Below the pieces are notes generated by a model. That model saw only the letters and a list, made by a program, of their open reading frames with translations, had not been told where the DNA came from and did not search any database. From Pseudomonas sp. (lineage in GTDB: Bacteria > Pseudomonadota > Gammaproteobacteria > Pseudomonadales > Pseudomonadaceae): a stretch of DNA of 64,000 nt. Positions within the stretch are counted from its first letter, which is position 1; each line of letters begins with the position of its first letter. The stretch is taken from positions 1 through 64,000 of the forward strand of contig NZ_JASLGE010000097.1 in NCBI RefSeq assembly GCF_030150285.1. The letters run 5' to 3'. A program made the translations under genes and the position numbers. Shown here in pieces: positions 53,732 to 63,009 of the stretch.

Positions 53732-54397
53732 ATGACCATAAAAACCGCGAACATTTCGATGGCCGAAAAAGTCGCCATAATTGATGAGCTGTGCGCCAAG
53801 GCGCGCATCCTGCCGGTGATTACCATCGCTCGCAGGCAGGATATCTTGCCGTTGGCTGATGCGCTGGCAGCGGGCGGCTTGACCGCACTGGAAGTCACCC
53901 TGCGCTCTGAGTTTGGTCTGGAAGCGATTCGCGTGTTGCGTGAGCAGCGCCCCGAGCTGGTGACCGGCGCGGGTACCATTCTGGATCGTCATATGCTGGC
54001 CGCGGCTGAAGAAGCCGGTTCGCAGTTTATTGTGACGCCTGGCATCACCCGCGACTTGCTTGAGGCTGGCGCGGCCAGCGATATCCCGCTATTGCCGGGC
54101 ATCAGCAATGCTTCCGGGATCATGGAAGGCTATGGCCTGGGGTATCGCCGCTTCAAACTCTTCCCGGCCGAAGTGAGTGGCGGCGTGGCGGCCATCAAAG
54201 CCCTGGGCGGCCCGTTTGGTGAGGTGAAGTTCTGCCCGACCGGCGGTGTTGGTCCGGCGAATATTCGCAACTACATGGCGTTGAAAAACGTGATGTGCGT
54301 GGGCGGTAGCTGGATGCTGGACAGTGAGTGGATCAAGAACGGCGACTGGGGCCGGATCCAGGAGTGCACCGCGCAAGCCCTGGCGCTGCTGGATTGA
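53732..54397 (+). CDS. eda: KDPG aldolase
   Basis: 221 residues, a class I TIM-barrel aldolase. Schiff-base lysine in RRFKLFPAEVSGG, catalytic Glu in LTALEVTLRS, PVITI at the first strand and FCPTGGVG. It splits 2-keto-3-deoxy-6-phosphogluconate into pyruvate and glyceraldehyde-3-phosphate. AAGGA (53718-53722) supports the ATG at 53732; the ATG at 53711 overlapping the pgl stop is an alternative. A strong terminator follows. Confidence 0.95.
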   Translation: MTIKTANISMAEKVAIIDELCAKARILPVITIARRQDILPLADALAAGGLTALEVTLRSEFGLEAIRVLREQRPELVTGAGTILDRHMLAAAEEAGSQFIVTPGITRDLLEAGAASDIPLLPGISNASGIMEGYGLGYRRFKLFPAEVSGGVAAIKALGGPFGEVKFCPTGGVGPANIRNYMALKNVMCVGGSWMLDSEWIKNGDWGRIQECTAQALALLD

Positions 54398-54435
54398 GTG
54401 TGATGTAACGATTTCGTTGGGTGTTCTACGTGTTT

Positions 54436-54464
54436 GGTGCGCTTGGTCGGCGCACCTTTTTTTT
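54436..54464 (+). terminator. Terminator of zwf-pgl-eda
   Basis: GGTGCGC (54436-54442), 7-base loop, GCGCACC (54450-54456), then eight T. Confidence 0.9.
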
Positions 54465-54502
54465 GCCTGGTGTTTGAGTCCGCGCTCATACGCGCCGCGC
54501 CA

Positions 54503-54739
54503 TCAATGGCGAGGTTTGGGCTTGGCGTGTTTGGCGCGTAGCGGGTCGAGCAGGTCTGACAGGCCGTTGTGATCGATCTCTTGCATCAGTGCCAGCAACC
54601 CCCCTAATTCACCGTGAGGAAAGCCTTCACGGGCGAACCAGTTCAAATACTGGCCCGGCAGGTCAGCAATGATACGGCCCTTGTATTTGCCGAACGGCAT
54701 TTCACGTGTCACCAGCAATTCGAGCTTTTCAGGGTTCAT
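54503..54739 (-). CDS. DUF3820 family protein
   Basis: 78 residues with the DUF3820 pattern MPFGKYKGRIIADLPGQYLNWF and a basic tail (RAKHAKPKPRH). The family has been listed as putative quorum-sensing-regulated factors, with no proven activity. Single gene between eda and the sigma54-driven DUF2383 gene, convergent with eda. Confidence 0.82.
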   Translation of the reverse strand: MNPEKLELLVTREMPFGKYKGRIIADLPGQYLNWFAREGFPHGELGGLLALMQEIDHNGLSDLLDPLRAKHAKPKPRH

Positions 54740-54891
54740 GCAGTGACCTTTAAGTGCATTTAGCGATGGGTTGGAAAATACAGGTATTCTGCATGCAGGC
54801 CAATTGACAGATCATGCAAATAAACCGACTCCGAAGTTCAAATAAAAACACAAGTTATTGATAGTTAAGGTTTTTTAATGATTCAACAACC

Positions 54892-54907
54892 TGGCACAGG
54901 GCATGCA
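54892..54907 (+). promoter_or_regulatory. Sigma54 promoter of the DUF2383 gene
   Basis: TGGCACAGGGCATGCA has GG and GC exactly 10 bases apart and the full TGGCAC -24 box. Transcription would begin near 54918, 31 bases before the ATG. Confidence 0.75.
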
Positions 54908-54948
54908 ACCTCTATTGCACGATCCTCAACCCTGTAAGGAATTGAACA

Positions 54949-55416
54949 ATGACTGACCTTAATAAAGAAGCCATTAGCGTCCTGAACGATCTGATCGAAA
55001 CCAGTAAAGATGGTCAGGAAGGGTTTAAAACCTGCGCTGAAGACATCAAGCACCCTGAGCTCAAAGCCTACTTCTCCACCCGTTCGGCAGATTGTGCCAA
55101 GGCCGCAGCCGAGTTGCAGGTCAAGGTCCGCGAACTGGGTGGCGATCCGGAGACCAGCACCAGTGTGGCGGGTGACTTGCACCGCCGTTGGTTGGATGTG
55201 AAATCCGTGTTCACCGGCAAAGACGAAGAAGCGGTGCTCAATGAAGCCGAGCGCGGTGAGGATCACGCCATCAAGGCTTACAAAGAAGCACTGGAAAAAA
55301 TCAGCAAACACAACCTGCTGGCCATTCGCGAACTGGTTGAGCGTCAGTACTTGGGCGTGCAACAGAATCACGACAAGGTTAAGGCGCTACGCAATCAGGC
55401 TCGTGCGCGGGCTTGA
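54949..55416 (+). CDS. PA2169-like four-helix bundle protein (DUF2383)
   Basis: 155 residues, nearly all helical (VLNDLIETSKDGQEGFKTCA, DHAIKAYKEALEKISKHNLL). It belongs to the DUF2383 family of ferritin-like stress proteins. The conserved Glu/His pattern of such bundles is present (E27, H34, H127-type positions), but metal binding is unproven. AAGGA precedes the ATG. It is a single gene with its own sigma54 promoter and a long terminator hairpin. Confidence 0.85.
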   Translation: MTDLNKEAISVLNDLIETSKDGQEGFKTCAEDIKHPELKAYFSTRSADCAKAAAELQVKVRELGGDPETSTSVAGDLHRRWLDVKSVFTGKDEEAVLNEAERGEDHAIKAYKEALEKISKHNLLAIRELVERQYLGVQQNHDKVKALRNQARARA

Positions 55417-55449
55417 GGGCAAACTGAGAGCCGCTAGCCCTGTATAAAG

Positions 55450-55514
55450 GCGGGCGTGTTGCGATACAACCCACCGCGCATCGATGGGGTGAATCGCGAA
55501 CACGCCCGCTTTTG
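55450..55514 (+). terminator. Long hairpin terminator between DUF2383 and phaJ1
   Basis: GCGGGCGTGTT (55450-55460) pairs perfectly with AACACGCCCGC (55499-55509), extended inside by GCGAT/ATCGC. TTTT follows. It lies between convergent genes and may serve both. Confidence 0.8.
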
Positions 55515-55529
55515 TGTGGGCGGTGATAG

Positions 55530-56000
55530 TTAGCCGATGCTGATGGCCGGCAAGGTGGGCAGGGTTACGGTCTGCTGTTTGCGCGGTGCCAGGATTTCAG
55601 CTTCGCCATCGACGACCAGTTCATCGCGCTGGTTGAACACGCGGGTGGCAATACGCACGCGAAACTTCGGTAATTTCTCCAGGATTTCCAGACGCACGGT
55701 CAGTGTGTCACCGATTTTTACCGGTTTTTGAAAGCTCATTTGCTGACCGATGTAGATGGTGCCCGGCCCAGGTAGCTCGCAGGCAACCGCGGCGCTGATC
55801 AAAGCACCGCTGAACATGCCGTGAGCGATGCGCTCCTTGAACATGGTGGCGGCGGCAAACTCAGGGTCCAGGTGGACCGGGTTGTGGTCACCGGACATGG
55901 CCGCAAATAGCTGAATATCACGCTCTTCAACGGTCTTGCTGTAGTGGGCAGTCTGACCGACTTCGAGGGCTTCATATGGGGTGTTGGTAACCTGAGTCAT
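55530..56000 (-). CDS. phaJ1: (R)-specific enoyl-CoA hydratase, PhaJ1 type (MaoC family)
   Basis: 156 residues, the same length and ending (SIG) as P. aeruginosa PhaJ1. The hydratase-2 signature is FAAMSGDHNPVHLDPEFA with catalytic Asp and His. It hydrates enoyl-CoA from beta-oxidation to (R)-3-hydroxyacyl-CoA, a precursor for polyhydroxyalkanoates. The arrangement with an alpha/beta hydrolase, fadD2 and fadD1 is conserved in Pseudomonas. The choice of PhaJ1 rather than PhaJ4 rests on remembered sequence similarity. Confidence 0.85.
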   Translation of the reverse strand: MTQVTNTPYEALEVGQTAHYSKTVEERDIQLFAAMSGDHNPVHLDPEFAAATMFKERIAHGMFSGALISAAVACELPGPGTIYIGQQMSFQKPVKIGDTLTVRLEILEKLPKFRVRIATRVFNQRDELVVDGEAEILAPRKQQTVTLPTLPAISIG

Positions 56001-56075
56001 CTAGCGCATGTCCTGTGACGAATGTTTGATTTCAATATTCTGATTTTAAAGGGTTTTTCTGTAACAAAGACCGAC

Positions 56076-57020
56076 TTATTCCGTCCGTGGCGGGCGCGTT
56101 CGGCTGAGTGACTGGTTCAGCCAATGAATGACGTCTGCGGTGACAGCGTCGCGGTTGGTTTCGTTGAACAGCTCATGTCGCGCTTGTGCGTACACGTTGA
56201 GTTGCAGGTGTCGGTTACCCGCTTCTCGCAATGCCTTGGCCAAGTCTTCAAGGCGCTTGCCTTGGCTGACGGGGTCACAACTGCCACCGATCACCAGGAT
56301 GGGCAGGGCGCAATCAATCTGATTGAGATTGGACGCTTTACTGATTTGCTGCAAGCCGCCAAGCAAGTCGACCCACAGTTGGTTGGTACACCGAAACCCG
56401 CACAGGGGATCGTTGGCATAAGCATCTACCTCGGCCGGATCACGGCTGAGCCAGTCGTAGCGCGTGCGATTGGGTTTGAATGCTTTGTTGAACGCGCCAA
56501 AGGAAAGCCACTCGATGAGCGGGCTACGGCCTTTGGGCCCCTGACGCCAACGTTCGAGGCGGGCGATCAGGCTGGCACTGCGGTAGAGCGCGACAGGCTG
56601 GAAGTTGGAGCCACTCAGGATCGCACCGTGCAGGCTGGCACTGTGATGCATGACATACGCTTGAGCGATGTAACTGCCCATGCTGTGACCCAGCAGTACA
56701 ATCGGTAGCCCCGGGTGCGCCTGTTTGACGTGTTGATGCAGGCTGGCCACATCGCAGACGACTGAATGCCATCCGTCCTTATCGGCAAAGTGCCCCAGTG
56801 TGCCGCGCTCGGCCGTTTTGCCATGCCCGCGTTGGTCATGGGCGTAGAGCCCATAACCGGCTTGGCACAGTGCGTGGCCCAGGCGCGCATATCGGCCAGC
56901 GTGTTCGGCCATGCCATGCACCAGCAGCACAATGCCCTTGGGCGGGATCGCGGGCAGCCACTGATGCACGAAAAGACCGCTACGGTCATTTGCGTCCAGC
57001 CAATAAGTCGTGGAAGTCAT
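56076..57020 (-). CDS. Alpha/beta hydrolase (monoacylglycerol lipase/lysophospholipase type)
   Basis: 314 residues. Oxyanion HGMAEH near 36, nucleophile Ser in GHSMGSY, Asp in GGSCDPVS and His in ARHELFNE complete the triad. This is the Hydrolase_4 family, which includes monoacylglycerol lipases. Substrate is inferred from the fatty-acid neighbours: it may supply acids to FadD. The start at 57020 follows AGGAAA; longer readings add 29 odd residues. It lies 75 bases upstream of phaJ1 on the same strand and is divergent from fadD2. Confidence 0.85.
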   Translation of the reverse strand: MTSTTYWLDANDRSGLFVHQWLPAIPPKGIVLLVHGMAEHAGRYARLGHALCQAGYGLYAHDQRGHGKTAERGTLGHFADKDGWHSVVCDVASLHQHVKQAHPGLPIVLLGHSMGSYIAQAYVMHHSASLHGAILSGSNFQPVALYRSASLIARLERWRQGPKGRSPLIEWLSFGAFNKAFKPNRTRYDWLSRDPAEVDAYANDPLCGFRCTNQLWVDLLGGLQQISKASNLNQIDCALPILVIGGSCDPVSQGKRLEDLAKALREAGNRHLQLNVYAQARHELFNETNRDAVTADVIHWLNQSLSRTRPPRTE

Positions 57021-57228
57021 GACGTTTCCTTGTACCCGGTGGTAGCAGTGTATAGCGCTTTGGCGCAGAGACCCTGTTACGCAGCGCGACGGAGTAATAG
57101 GATTCAAGATGTTAATGGCGAAGTTCGCCGTATTTGCCTACTACTTCATTACTGTTAACGTCGGATCACGCTGCGTTTCATGGGCTTTCAAGTGCGGCCA
57201 GGCACATTCAGGTGAGAGGATAAAAATA

Positions 57229-58917
57229 ATGAACCCCGATTTCTGGAATGACAAACGTCCCGCCGGTGTACCGCTGGATATCGATATGACGACTTTCAAG
57301 TCGGTGGTCGATGTCTTTGAACGCTCCTGCAAGAAGTTCGCGGACCGACCGGCCTTCAGCAACCTGGGTGTGACCCTGACGTATGCGCAGCTTGAGCGTC
57401 ACAGCGCGGCGTTTGCGGGCTACCTGCAACAGCACACCGACCTCAAGCCCGGCGACCGCATCGCCGTGCAGATGCCCAATGTGCTGCAATACCCGATTGC
57501 CGTGTTTGGTGCCCTGCGTGCGGGCTTGGTGGTGGTCAATACCAACCCGCTGTACACCTCACGCGAAATGCGCCATCAGTTTAAAAGTGCCGGTATTCGC
57601 GGGCTGGTGTACCTGAACATGTTTGGCAAACGGGTGCAGGAGGTGCTGGAAGACACCGATATCGACTACCTGATTGAAGCCAAAATGGGTGATCTGATGC
57701 CTGCCGTCAAAGGCTGGGTCACCAATCTGGTGGTCGACAAGGTGAAAAAGCTGGTGCCTGCTTATCGGGTACCCCAGGCCATCGCGTTCAAAGATGTTCT
57801 GCGCCGCGGGGCTGGCCATACCCTCCGGCCGCTGGCCGTTACCCTCAATGATATTGCCGTATTGCAGTACACCGGCGGCACCACCGGCTTGCCGAAGGGC
57901 GCGATGCTGACTCACGCTAATCTGGTGGCCAATATGCAGCAGGTGCGGGCTTGCCTGTCGCAGCACGATGCTCAGGGGCTGCCCTACCTCAAGGACGGCA
58001 GCGAGATAATGGTGGCCCCGCTGCCGCTGTACCATATCTACGCATTCACGGCGAACTGCATGTGCATGATGGTGATGGGCAATCACAACGTGCTGATCAC
58101 CAACCCGCGAGACATCAAAGGCTTTATCAAGGAACTGGGGGAGTGGCGGTTTACGGCGTTGTTGGGGTTGAACACCCTGTTTGTGGCGCTGATGGATCAT
58201 CCGGACTTCAAAAACCTGGATTTTTCCGGCCTTAAGGTCACCAACTCCGGCGGTACGGCGCTGGTCAAGGCCACCGCCGAGCGGTGGGAGAAAATCACCG
58301 GCTGTCGGATTGTCGAGGGTTACGGCCTGACGGAAACCTCCCCGGTGGCCAGCGCCAACCCGTGTGGCCCCTTGGCTCGGTTGGGCACTGTGGGCATGCC
58401 CGTGCCGGGCACCGCCATGAAAGTGATCAACGATGCAGGCGACGATCTTGGCCTGGGTGAGCGTGGCGAACTCTGCGTCAAAGGCCCGCAAGTCATGAAA
58501 GGTTACTGGCAGAACCCGGGTGCCACCGCTGAAGTGCTGGACACCGAGGGCTGGTTCAGGACCGGTGATATTGCGGTCATTGACCCGGATGGTTTTGTCC
58601 GCATTGTCGACCGCAAAAAAGACCTCATTATCGTCTCGGGCTTCAATGTGTACCCCAATGAGATCGAAGACATCGTGATGGCGCACCCCAAAGTGGCGAA
58701 CTGCGCGGTTATTGGTGTGCCGGACGAGCGTACTGGCGAAGCGGTCAAGCTGTTTGTCGTGGCGCGCGAAGGCGGGGTAACGGTTGAGGAACTCAAGGCG
58801 TACTGCAAGGACAACTTCACGGGTTACAAGGTGCCCAAACTGATCGTGCTGCGTGACTCACTGCCCATGACGCCGGTGGGTAAAATCCTGCGGCGCGAGC
58901 TGCGCGATAACCCCTGA
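57229..58917 (+). CDS. fadD2: Long-chain fatty acid CoA ligase FadD2
   Basis: 562 residues. AMP-binding motif YTGGTTGLPKGAM and the fatty-acyl-CoA synthetase signature DTEGWFRTGDIAVIDPDGFV, with VDRKKD afterwards. It activates fatty acids to acyl-CoA at the inner membrane. GAGAGGA sits 8 bases before the ATG at 57229; an ATG 40 codons upstream is unlikely. The A-rich ATAAAAATAATG across the start resembles a Crc target. Paralogue of fadD1, which follows after a terminator. Confidence 0.93.
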   Translation: MNPDFWNDKRPAGVPLDIDMTTFKSVVDVFERSCKKFADRPAFSNLGVTLTYAQLERHSAAFAGYLQQHTDLKPGDRIAVQMPNVLQYPIAVFGALRAGLVVVNTNPLYTSREMRHQFKSAGIRGLVYLNMFGKRVQEVLEDTDIDYLIEAKMGDLMPAVKGWVTNLVVDKVKKLVPAYRVPQAIAFKDVLRRGAGHTLRPLAVTLNDIAVLQYTGGTTGLPKGAMLTHANLVANMQQVRACLSQHDAQGLPYLKDGSEIMVAPLPLYHIYAFTANCMCMMVMGNHNVLITNPRDIKGFIKELGEWRFTALLGLNTLFVALMDHPDFKNLDFSGLKVTNSGGTALVKATAERWEKITGCRIVEGYGLTETSPVASANPCGPLARLGTVGMPVPGTAMKVINDAGDDLGLGERGELCVKGPQVMKGYWQNPGATAEVLDTEGWFRTGDIAVIDPDGFVRIVDRKKDLIIVSGFNVYPNEIEDIVMAHPKVANCAVIGVPDERTGEAVKLFVVAREGGVTVEELKAYCKDNFTGYKVPKLIVLRDSLPMTPVGKILRRELRDNP

Positions 58918-58963
58918 CAGGCTCATTCGTGGCGGCCTTTAAAGCTGCCGGAAAACGCATTAA

Positions 58964-58992
58964 AAACGCCCGCGTAAGCCGCGGGCGTTTTT
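58964..58992 (+). terminator. Terminator between fadD2 and fadD1
   Basis: AAACGCCCGCG and CGCGGGCGTTT (58964-58974 and 58980-58990) with a 5-base loop and trailing T. Confidence 0.88.
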
Positions 58993-59251
58993 ATTCGTCT
59001 ATATACACTTAAGCGGTTTTGTTCCTGAAGCAGGTCTTTAAGGCCTCAAATGGCTGTTCTAGAGGGCTTTTGACGATAATAGAGTATTTGTACTAATGGT
59101 GACTTAGGATTGTCCTACAGTCAGGTTGGTTACTCTAAAGCCCATTGTTGGCTCTAGGCGACCTTTGGCAAAGCTGCTACTCTCGGCGCGCTTTGTGACG
59201 TCTCGGCACGTGAAAGCCAGAGTTATTCATTACAAAATCAAACAAATAATA

Positions 59252-59268
59252 ACCGCATCAAATGCGGT
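59252..59268 (+). other. Hairpin in the fadD1 leader
   Basis: ACCGCAT-CAA-ATGCGGT is a perfect 7-bp hairpin 32 bases before the fadD1 ATG. The rest of the 383-base spacer (58918-59300) contains the fadD2 terminator and AT-rich sequence, including AACAAATAATAA at 59240, but no gene. Confidence 0.4.
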
Positions 59269-59300
59269 GAAGAATTCGCGACGCTGAGGAGTGGGCTTCC

Positions 59301-60992
59301 ATGATTGAAGGCTTTTGGAAGGATAAGTACCCAGCTGGGATTGCTGCTGAAATCAATCCGGATGAGTACCCAAATATTCAGGCCGTACTGCGTCAATCTT
59401 GCCAGCGTTTCGCCGACAAACCGGCGTTCAGTAACCTCGGCAAAACGCTCACTTACGGTGAGCTTTACGAACTGTCAGGTGCTTTTGCCGCTTATTTGCA
59501 GCAGCACACCGACCTGCAACCTGGCGATCGCATCGCCGTACAGTTGCCCAACCTGCTGCAATACCCGATCGCTGTGTTCGGAGCCATCCGCGCCGGCTTG
59601 ATCGTGGTCAACACCAACCCGCTGTACACCGCGCGGGAAATGGAACACCAATTCAAGGACTCGGGTGCCAAGGCATTGGTTTGCCTGGCGAACATGGCGC
59701 ACCTGGCCGAAAAGGTCGTGCCCGTGACCTCAGTCAAGCATGTGATCGTCACCGAAGTGGCCGACATGCTGTCGCCCTTCAAGCGTGTACTGATCAACAG
59801 CGTCATCAAATACGTGAAAAAAATGGTACCGGCCTACCATTTGCCTCAAGCCGTCAAATTCAACGATGCATTGAGCAAAGGCCGCGGTCAGTCGGTCAAG
59901 GAAGCCAACCCGCTGAGCAATGATGTGGCTGTGCTGCAATACACCGGTGGCACCACCGGCGTGGCCAAGGGCGCGATGCTGACGCATCGCAACCTGATCG
60001 CCAACATGTTGCAGTGCAAGGCGCTGATGGGTTCCAACCTGAATGAAGGCTGTGAAATCCTGATTACACCGTTGCCGCTGTATCACATCTACGCCTTCAC
60101 GTTTCACTGCATGGCCATGATGTTGATTGGCAATCACAACGTGCTGATCAGCAACCCGCGTGATCTTCCGGCGATGGTCAAGGAACTGTCGAAGTGGAAG
60201 TTCAGCGGCTTCGTTGGCCTTAACACCTTGTTTGTGGCCCTGTGCAACAACGAGGCGTTTCGCAAGCTGGACTTCTCGGCGTTGAAAGTGACGCTGTCAG
60301 GCGGGATGGCTTTGCAACTGTCGGTAGGGGAGCGCTGGAAGACTGTGACCGCCTGCCCGATTTGTGAAGGCTATGGCATGACCGAAACCAGCCCGGTGGT
60401 CTCGGTCAACCCGAGGGAGAGCATTCAGGCCGGCACCATCGGTATTCCCTTGCCTTCGACCTTGTGCAAAGTCATCAACGATACGGGCGAAGAACTGCCG
60501 CTGGGTGAAATCGGCGAGTTGTGCATCAAGGGCCCGCAAGTCATGAAAGGCTACTGGGAGCGCCCGGATGCTACCGATGAAATCCTGGACAGCGATGGCT
60601 GGTTGAAGTCAGGTGATATCGCGGTGATTCAGCCCGATGGCTATATGCGCATTGTTGACCGTAAAAAAGACATGATTCTGGTGTCAGGTTTCAATGTGTA
60701 CCCGAACGAGTTGGAAGACGTCATGGCGTCACTGCCTGGCGTGCTGCAATCGGCGGCCATCGGTATTCCGGATGAGAAAGCCGGGGAGTTGATCAAAGTC
60801 TTTATTGTGGTCAAACCCGGCATGACCCTCACCAAAGAACAGGTCATGGCGCATATGCGCGCGAACCTGACGGCGTATAAGTCGCCCAAACTTGTCGAGT
60901 TCCGCGACAGCTTGCCGACCACCAATGTGGGCAAAATCCTGCGCCGTGAACTGCGCGATGAAGAGCTGAAAAAGCTGGGCCTTAAAAAGTAA
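59301..60992 (+). CDS. fadD1: Long-chain fatty acid CoA ligase FadD1
   Basis: 563 residues with YTGGTTGVAKGAM and DGWLKSGDIAVIQPDGYM; about the same length as FadD2 and clearly a paralogue. In P. aeruginosa FadD1 prefers long chains and FadD2 shorter ones. GAGGAG precedes the ATG. Own leader and terminator suggest separate control from fadD2. Confidence 0.95.
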   Translation: MIEGFWKDKYPAGIAAEINPDEYPNIQAVLRQSCQRFADKPAFSNLGKTLTYGELYELSGAFAAYLQQHTDLQPGDRIAVQLPNLLQYPIAVFGAIRAGLIVVNTNPLYTAREMEHQFKDSGAKALVCLANMAHLAEKVVPVTSVKHVIVTEVADMLSPFKRVLINSVIKYVKKMVPAYHLPQAVKFNDALSKGRGQSVKEANPLSNDVAVLQYTGGTTGVAKGAMLTHRNLIANMLQCKALMGSNLNEGCEILITPLPLYHIYAFTFHCMAMMLIGNHNVLISNPRDLPAMVKELSKWKFSGFVGLNTLFVALCNNEAFRKLDFSALKVTLSGGMALQLSVGERWKTVTACPICEGYGMTETSPVVSVNPRESIQAGTIGIPLPSTLCKVINDTGEELPLGEIGELCIKGPQVMKGYWERPDATDEILDSDGWLKSGDIAVIQPDGYMRIVDRKKDMILVSGFNVYPNELEDVMASLPGVLQSAAIGIPDEKAGELIKVFIVVKPGMTLTKEQVMAHMRANLTAYKSPKLVEFRDSLPTTNVGKILRRELRDEELKKLGLKK

Positions 60993-61011
60993 GTTGCCCC
61001 GTGTACAAAAT

Positions 61012-61038
61012 ATACCCCTCGTTCGAGGGGTATTTTTT
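61012..61038 (+). terminator. Terminator of fadD1
   Basis: ATACCCCTC-GTTC-GAGGGGTAT followed by TTTTTT. Confidence 0.9.
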
Positions 61039-61078
61039 TAACCTGTAAATGCCTTCAAACGCATGCCGCCGGCTGTTT

Positions 61079-61993
61079 TCAATGTGCCGCCAACCCGCGT
61101 TGAATCTGTTCCAGGGTGGCTGTCGCGCCCCCGCATACCACCATGAGTACTGTGGGGTATCGACTCAGAGCCGTCGGCTTGTACGCCAGGGAAAGTGCCG
61201 CACCGCAAGCCGGTTCCACAAGCACACGGTGATCGACCAAAAAGCGTTCACAGGCGTTGAGAGCGTCCCGGTCCGTGACGATCACGCTTTCGATAGTGTG
61301 CACCGCCAGGTAGGCGATGGCCTGGTCGCACACCCGTTTGGCTCCCAGCGAAGTTGCGATTGAGCTAATGCGCTCGATTTCAACTGAATGGCCTGCATCG
61401 ACTGAGGCTCGAAACGACGCCGCACCTTCGGTTTCAACGGCGATCACTGGCACGTCCTGCCAGCCGTTGCGGTGCAGCCCTTCAATGACGCCGCACAGCA
61501 GCCCGCCGCCTCCGACCGAGAGCACCACGGCATCGGGCTTGTGGCCGGACTGTGCCACTTCATCGATCAGGGTGGCATGCCCGCTCCACAGCAGGGGATC
61601 GTCGAAGGGGTGGATAAACGCATCGCTGGCCGTTGTGAGCGTCAAGGCCAATTGATTGGCCTCCTGCCAGGAACTGCCATGAACGATGACTTCTGCGCCT
61701 TCGAGCGCGAGTAACTCTCTGGCGCGCTCAGTGGTGGTTTCGGGCACTACCACTGTCACCGCTACGCCCAGTTGACGACCTGCGTAAGCAACGGCCAGCC
61801 CGGCATTCCCGCCCGAGGACGAGACGAAGCGCGTAGCGCCGCGCTGGTGGTGCACTTCACACGCATGGCCCACGCCGCGCAGTTTGAAGGAGCCGCAGGG
61901 CTGCACGGCATCGAGCTTGAGCCAGATAGAGCGTTGCGCGATGGCGCTCAGAGGGCGAGATTCAATCAGGGGTGTTTGGATATGCAGCGGCAT
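61079..61993 (-). CDS. PLP-dependent L-serine/L-threonine dehydratase
   Basis: 304 residues, fold-type II PLP enzyme. Schiff-base Lys in PCGSFKLRG, the SSSGGNAGLAVAY loop and the phosphate-binding SVGGGGLLCG are intact; the CGGATA near the C-terminus is typical of catabolic serine dehydratases. It should deaminate serine or threonine to a 2-keto acid and ammonia. The start at 61993 is the first ATG that begins a sensible N-terminus (MPLHIQTPLI). It lies 129 bases downstream of a DauR-like regulator on the same strand. Confidence 0.85.
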   Translation of the reverse strand: MPLHIQTPLIESRPLSAIAQRSIWLKLDAVQPCGSFKLRGVGHACEVHHQRGATRFVSSSGGNAGLAVAYAGRQLGVAVTVVVPETTTERARELLALEGAEVIVHGSSWQEANQLALTLTTASDAFIHPFDDPLLWSGHATLIDEVAQSGHKPDAVVLSVGGGGLLCGVIEGLHRNGWQDVPVIAVETEGAASFRASVDAGHSVEIERISSIATSLGAKRVCDQAIAYLAVHTIESVIVTDRDALNACERFLVDHRVLVEPACGAALSLAYKPTALSRYPTVLMVVCGGATATLEQIQRGLAAH

Positions 61994-62122
61994 GATGACA
62001 TCAGTCCTCTGGTGTGAATGGCAGGCTTGGGCCTTGTCAGGGGTGAGTGCTTGAACTTGGACGGTTCGGGACAATGGAAACGGTAACGGGGTGAGGCATG
62101 CTTGATCAGAACGTTCATGCCA

Positions 62123-62812
62123 TCACCGGTCAGAAGAATTGTCCCCTCGAAGCTGATCGAGGTAGTTATAAACGGTGAAACGGCTCACGCCCAAGGCGGC
62201 TGCCGCTTTCTCGACGCCCCCTTTTACAATGAAAAGACCGCGTTCCTGCATCACTCGAACGGCCTCGACCTTGGCTTGCTTGTTCATCTTGGTGCCCCCC
62301 AAACGCACCAATGCATCCTGGATGATCTGCGCCATCAATAACGCCATGTCAGCCGGTTCTGCGGGGTGTTCGGTTGCCGCTTGCAGCATCGGCTGCAACT
62401 GATCCAGGAACGCCTGCGCAGCACTCAGCCCAGTCAGATCGGCGTTGATACAGAGGCTGGCAAAAGGATGACCATTACGGTCACGGAACACCGCTGTTGC
62501 GCTGCGTAACGTGCGGCCATTCACGGTGGTGGGGTAGTCGGTGATAACCACGGGATCAATGCCTTGCTGTGCCTCGGAGGCCTCCCTGACAGCGGCAAAT
62601 CCGCGATCCTGCTCTGGCCCGCCCAACACCGGGCTGCCGACCTTGCGCCCGGATATATGCCCGTTGGCGATCATGACGACGGAGTTTTCCGGGTGATCAA
62701 GATCGTGAAGGAGTAACTCGGTATTGCGCCCGATAACACTTGCCAGTGCAGTGATGGAGGCTTTCATCACGGCGAAAACGAGTCGACGTTCGTGGGCAAT
62801 ATCGACGGGCAT
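62123..62812 (-). CDS. YheO/DauR-family transcriptional regulator
   Basis: 229 residues. The YheO-like PAS domain covers about 15-130 (TELLLHDLDHPENSVVMIANGHISGR), and the C-terminal helix-turn-helix about 185-225 (GGVEKAAAALGVSRFTVYNYL). In P. aeruginosa DauR represses D-arginine catabolism. Here the likely target is the dehydratase downstream, by position. Effector unknown. Confidence 0.82.
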   Translation of the reverse strand: MPVDIAHERRLVFAVMKASITALASVIGRNTELLLHDLDHPENSVVMIANGHISGRKVGSPVLGGPEQDRGFAAVREASEAQQGIDPVVITDYPTTVNGRTLRSATAVFRDRNGHPFASLCINADLTGLSAAQAFLDQLQPMLQAATEHPAEPADMALLMAQIIQDALVRLGGTKMNKQAKVEAVRVMQERGLFIVKGGVEKAAAALGVSRFTVYNYLDQLRGDNSSDR

Positions 62813-62949
62813 ACGGGCTTCTCTTGGCTTTAATCAACAGTTGGTTGAAATATAGATTTTTTGTTTAAGTTGCGCAACGAATTTCAAGCGCGGCAAAGCC
62901 ACACCGTTGCGGGTGGGTGACCGAAGCGTTTGGGCTTGAGCATGAAGAG

Positions 62950-62977
62950 GGCGTCAACGGGACCGTTGACGCCTTTT
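62950..62977. terminator. Bidirectional-looking hairpin past the 63.0-kb gene
   Basis: GGCGTCAACGG (62950-62960) and CCGTTGACGCC (62963-62973), TTTT on the plus side. Likely 3' end of the minus-strand gene at 63010. Confidence 0.6.
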
Positions 62978-63009
62978 GTGTTGCAGGAGCAGGCTTGATT
63001 CTGCCCAGG

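Noticed and set aside
57109..57228. Upstream in-frame start of fadD2
   Set aside because: The 40 extra residues are unlike FadD N-termini and the ATG at 57229 has a good GAGAGGA site.
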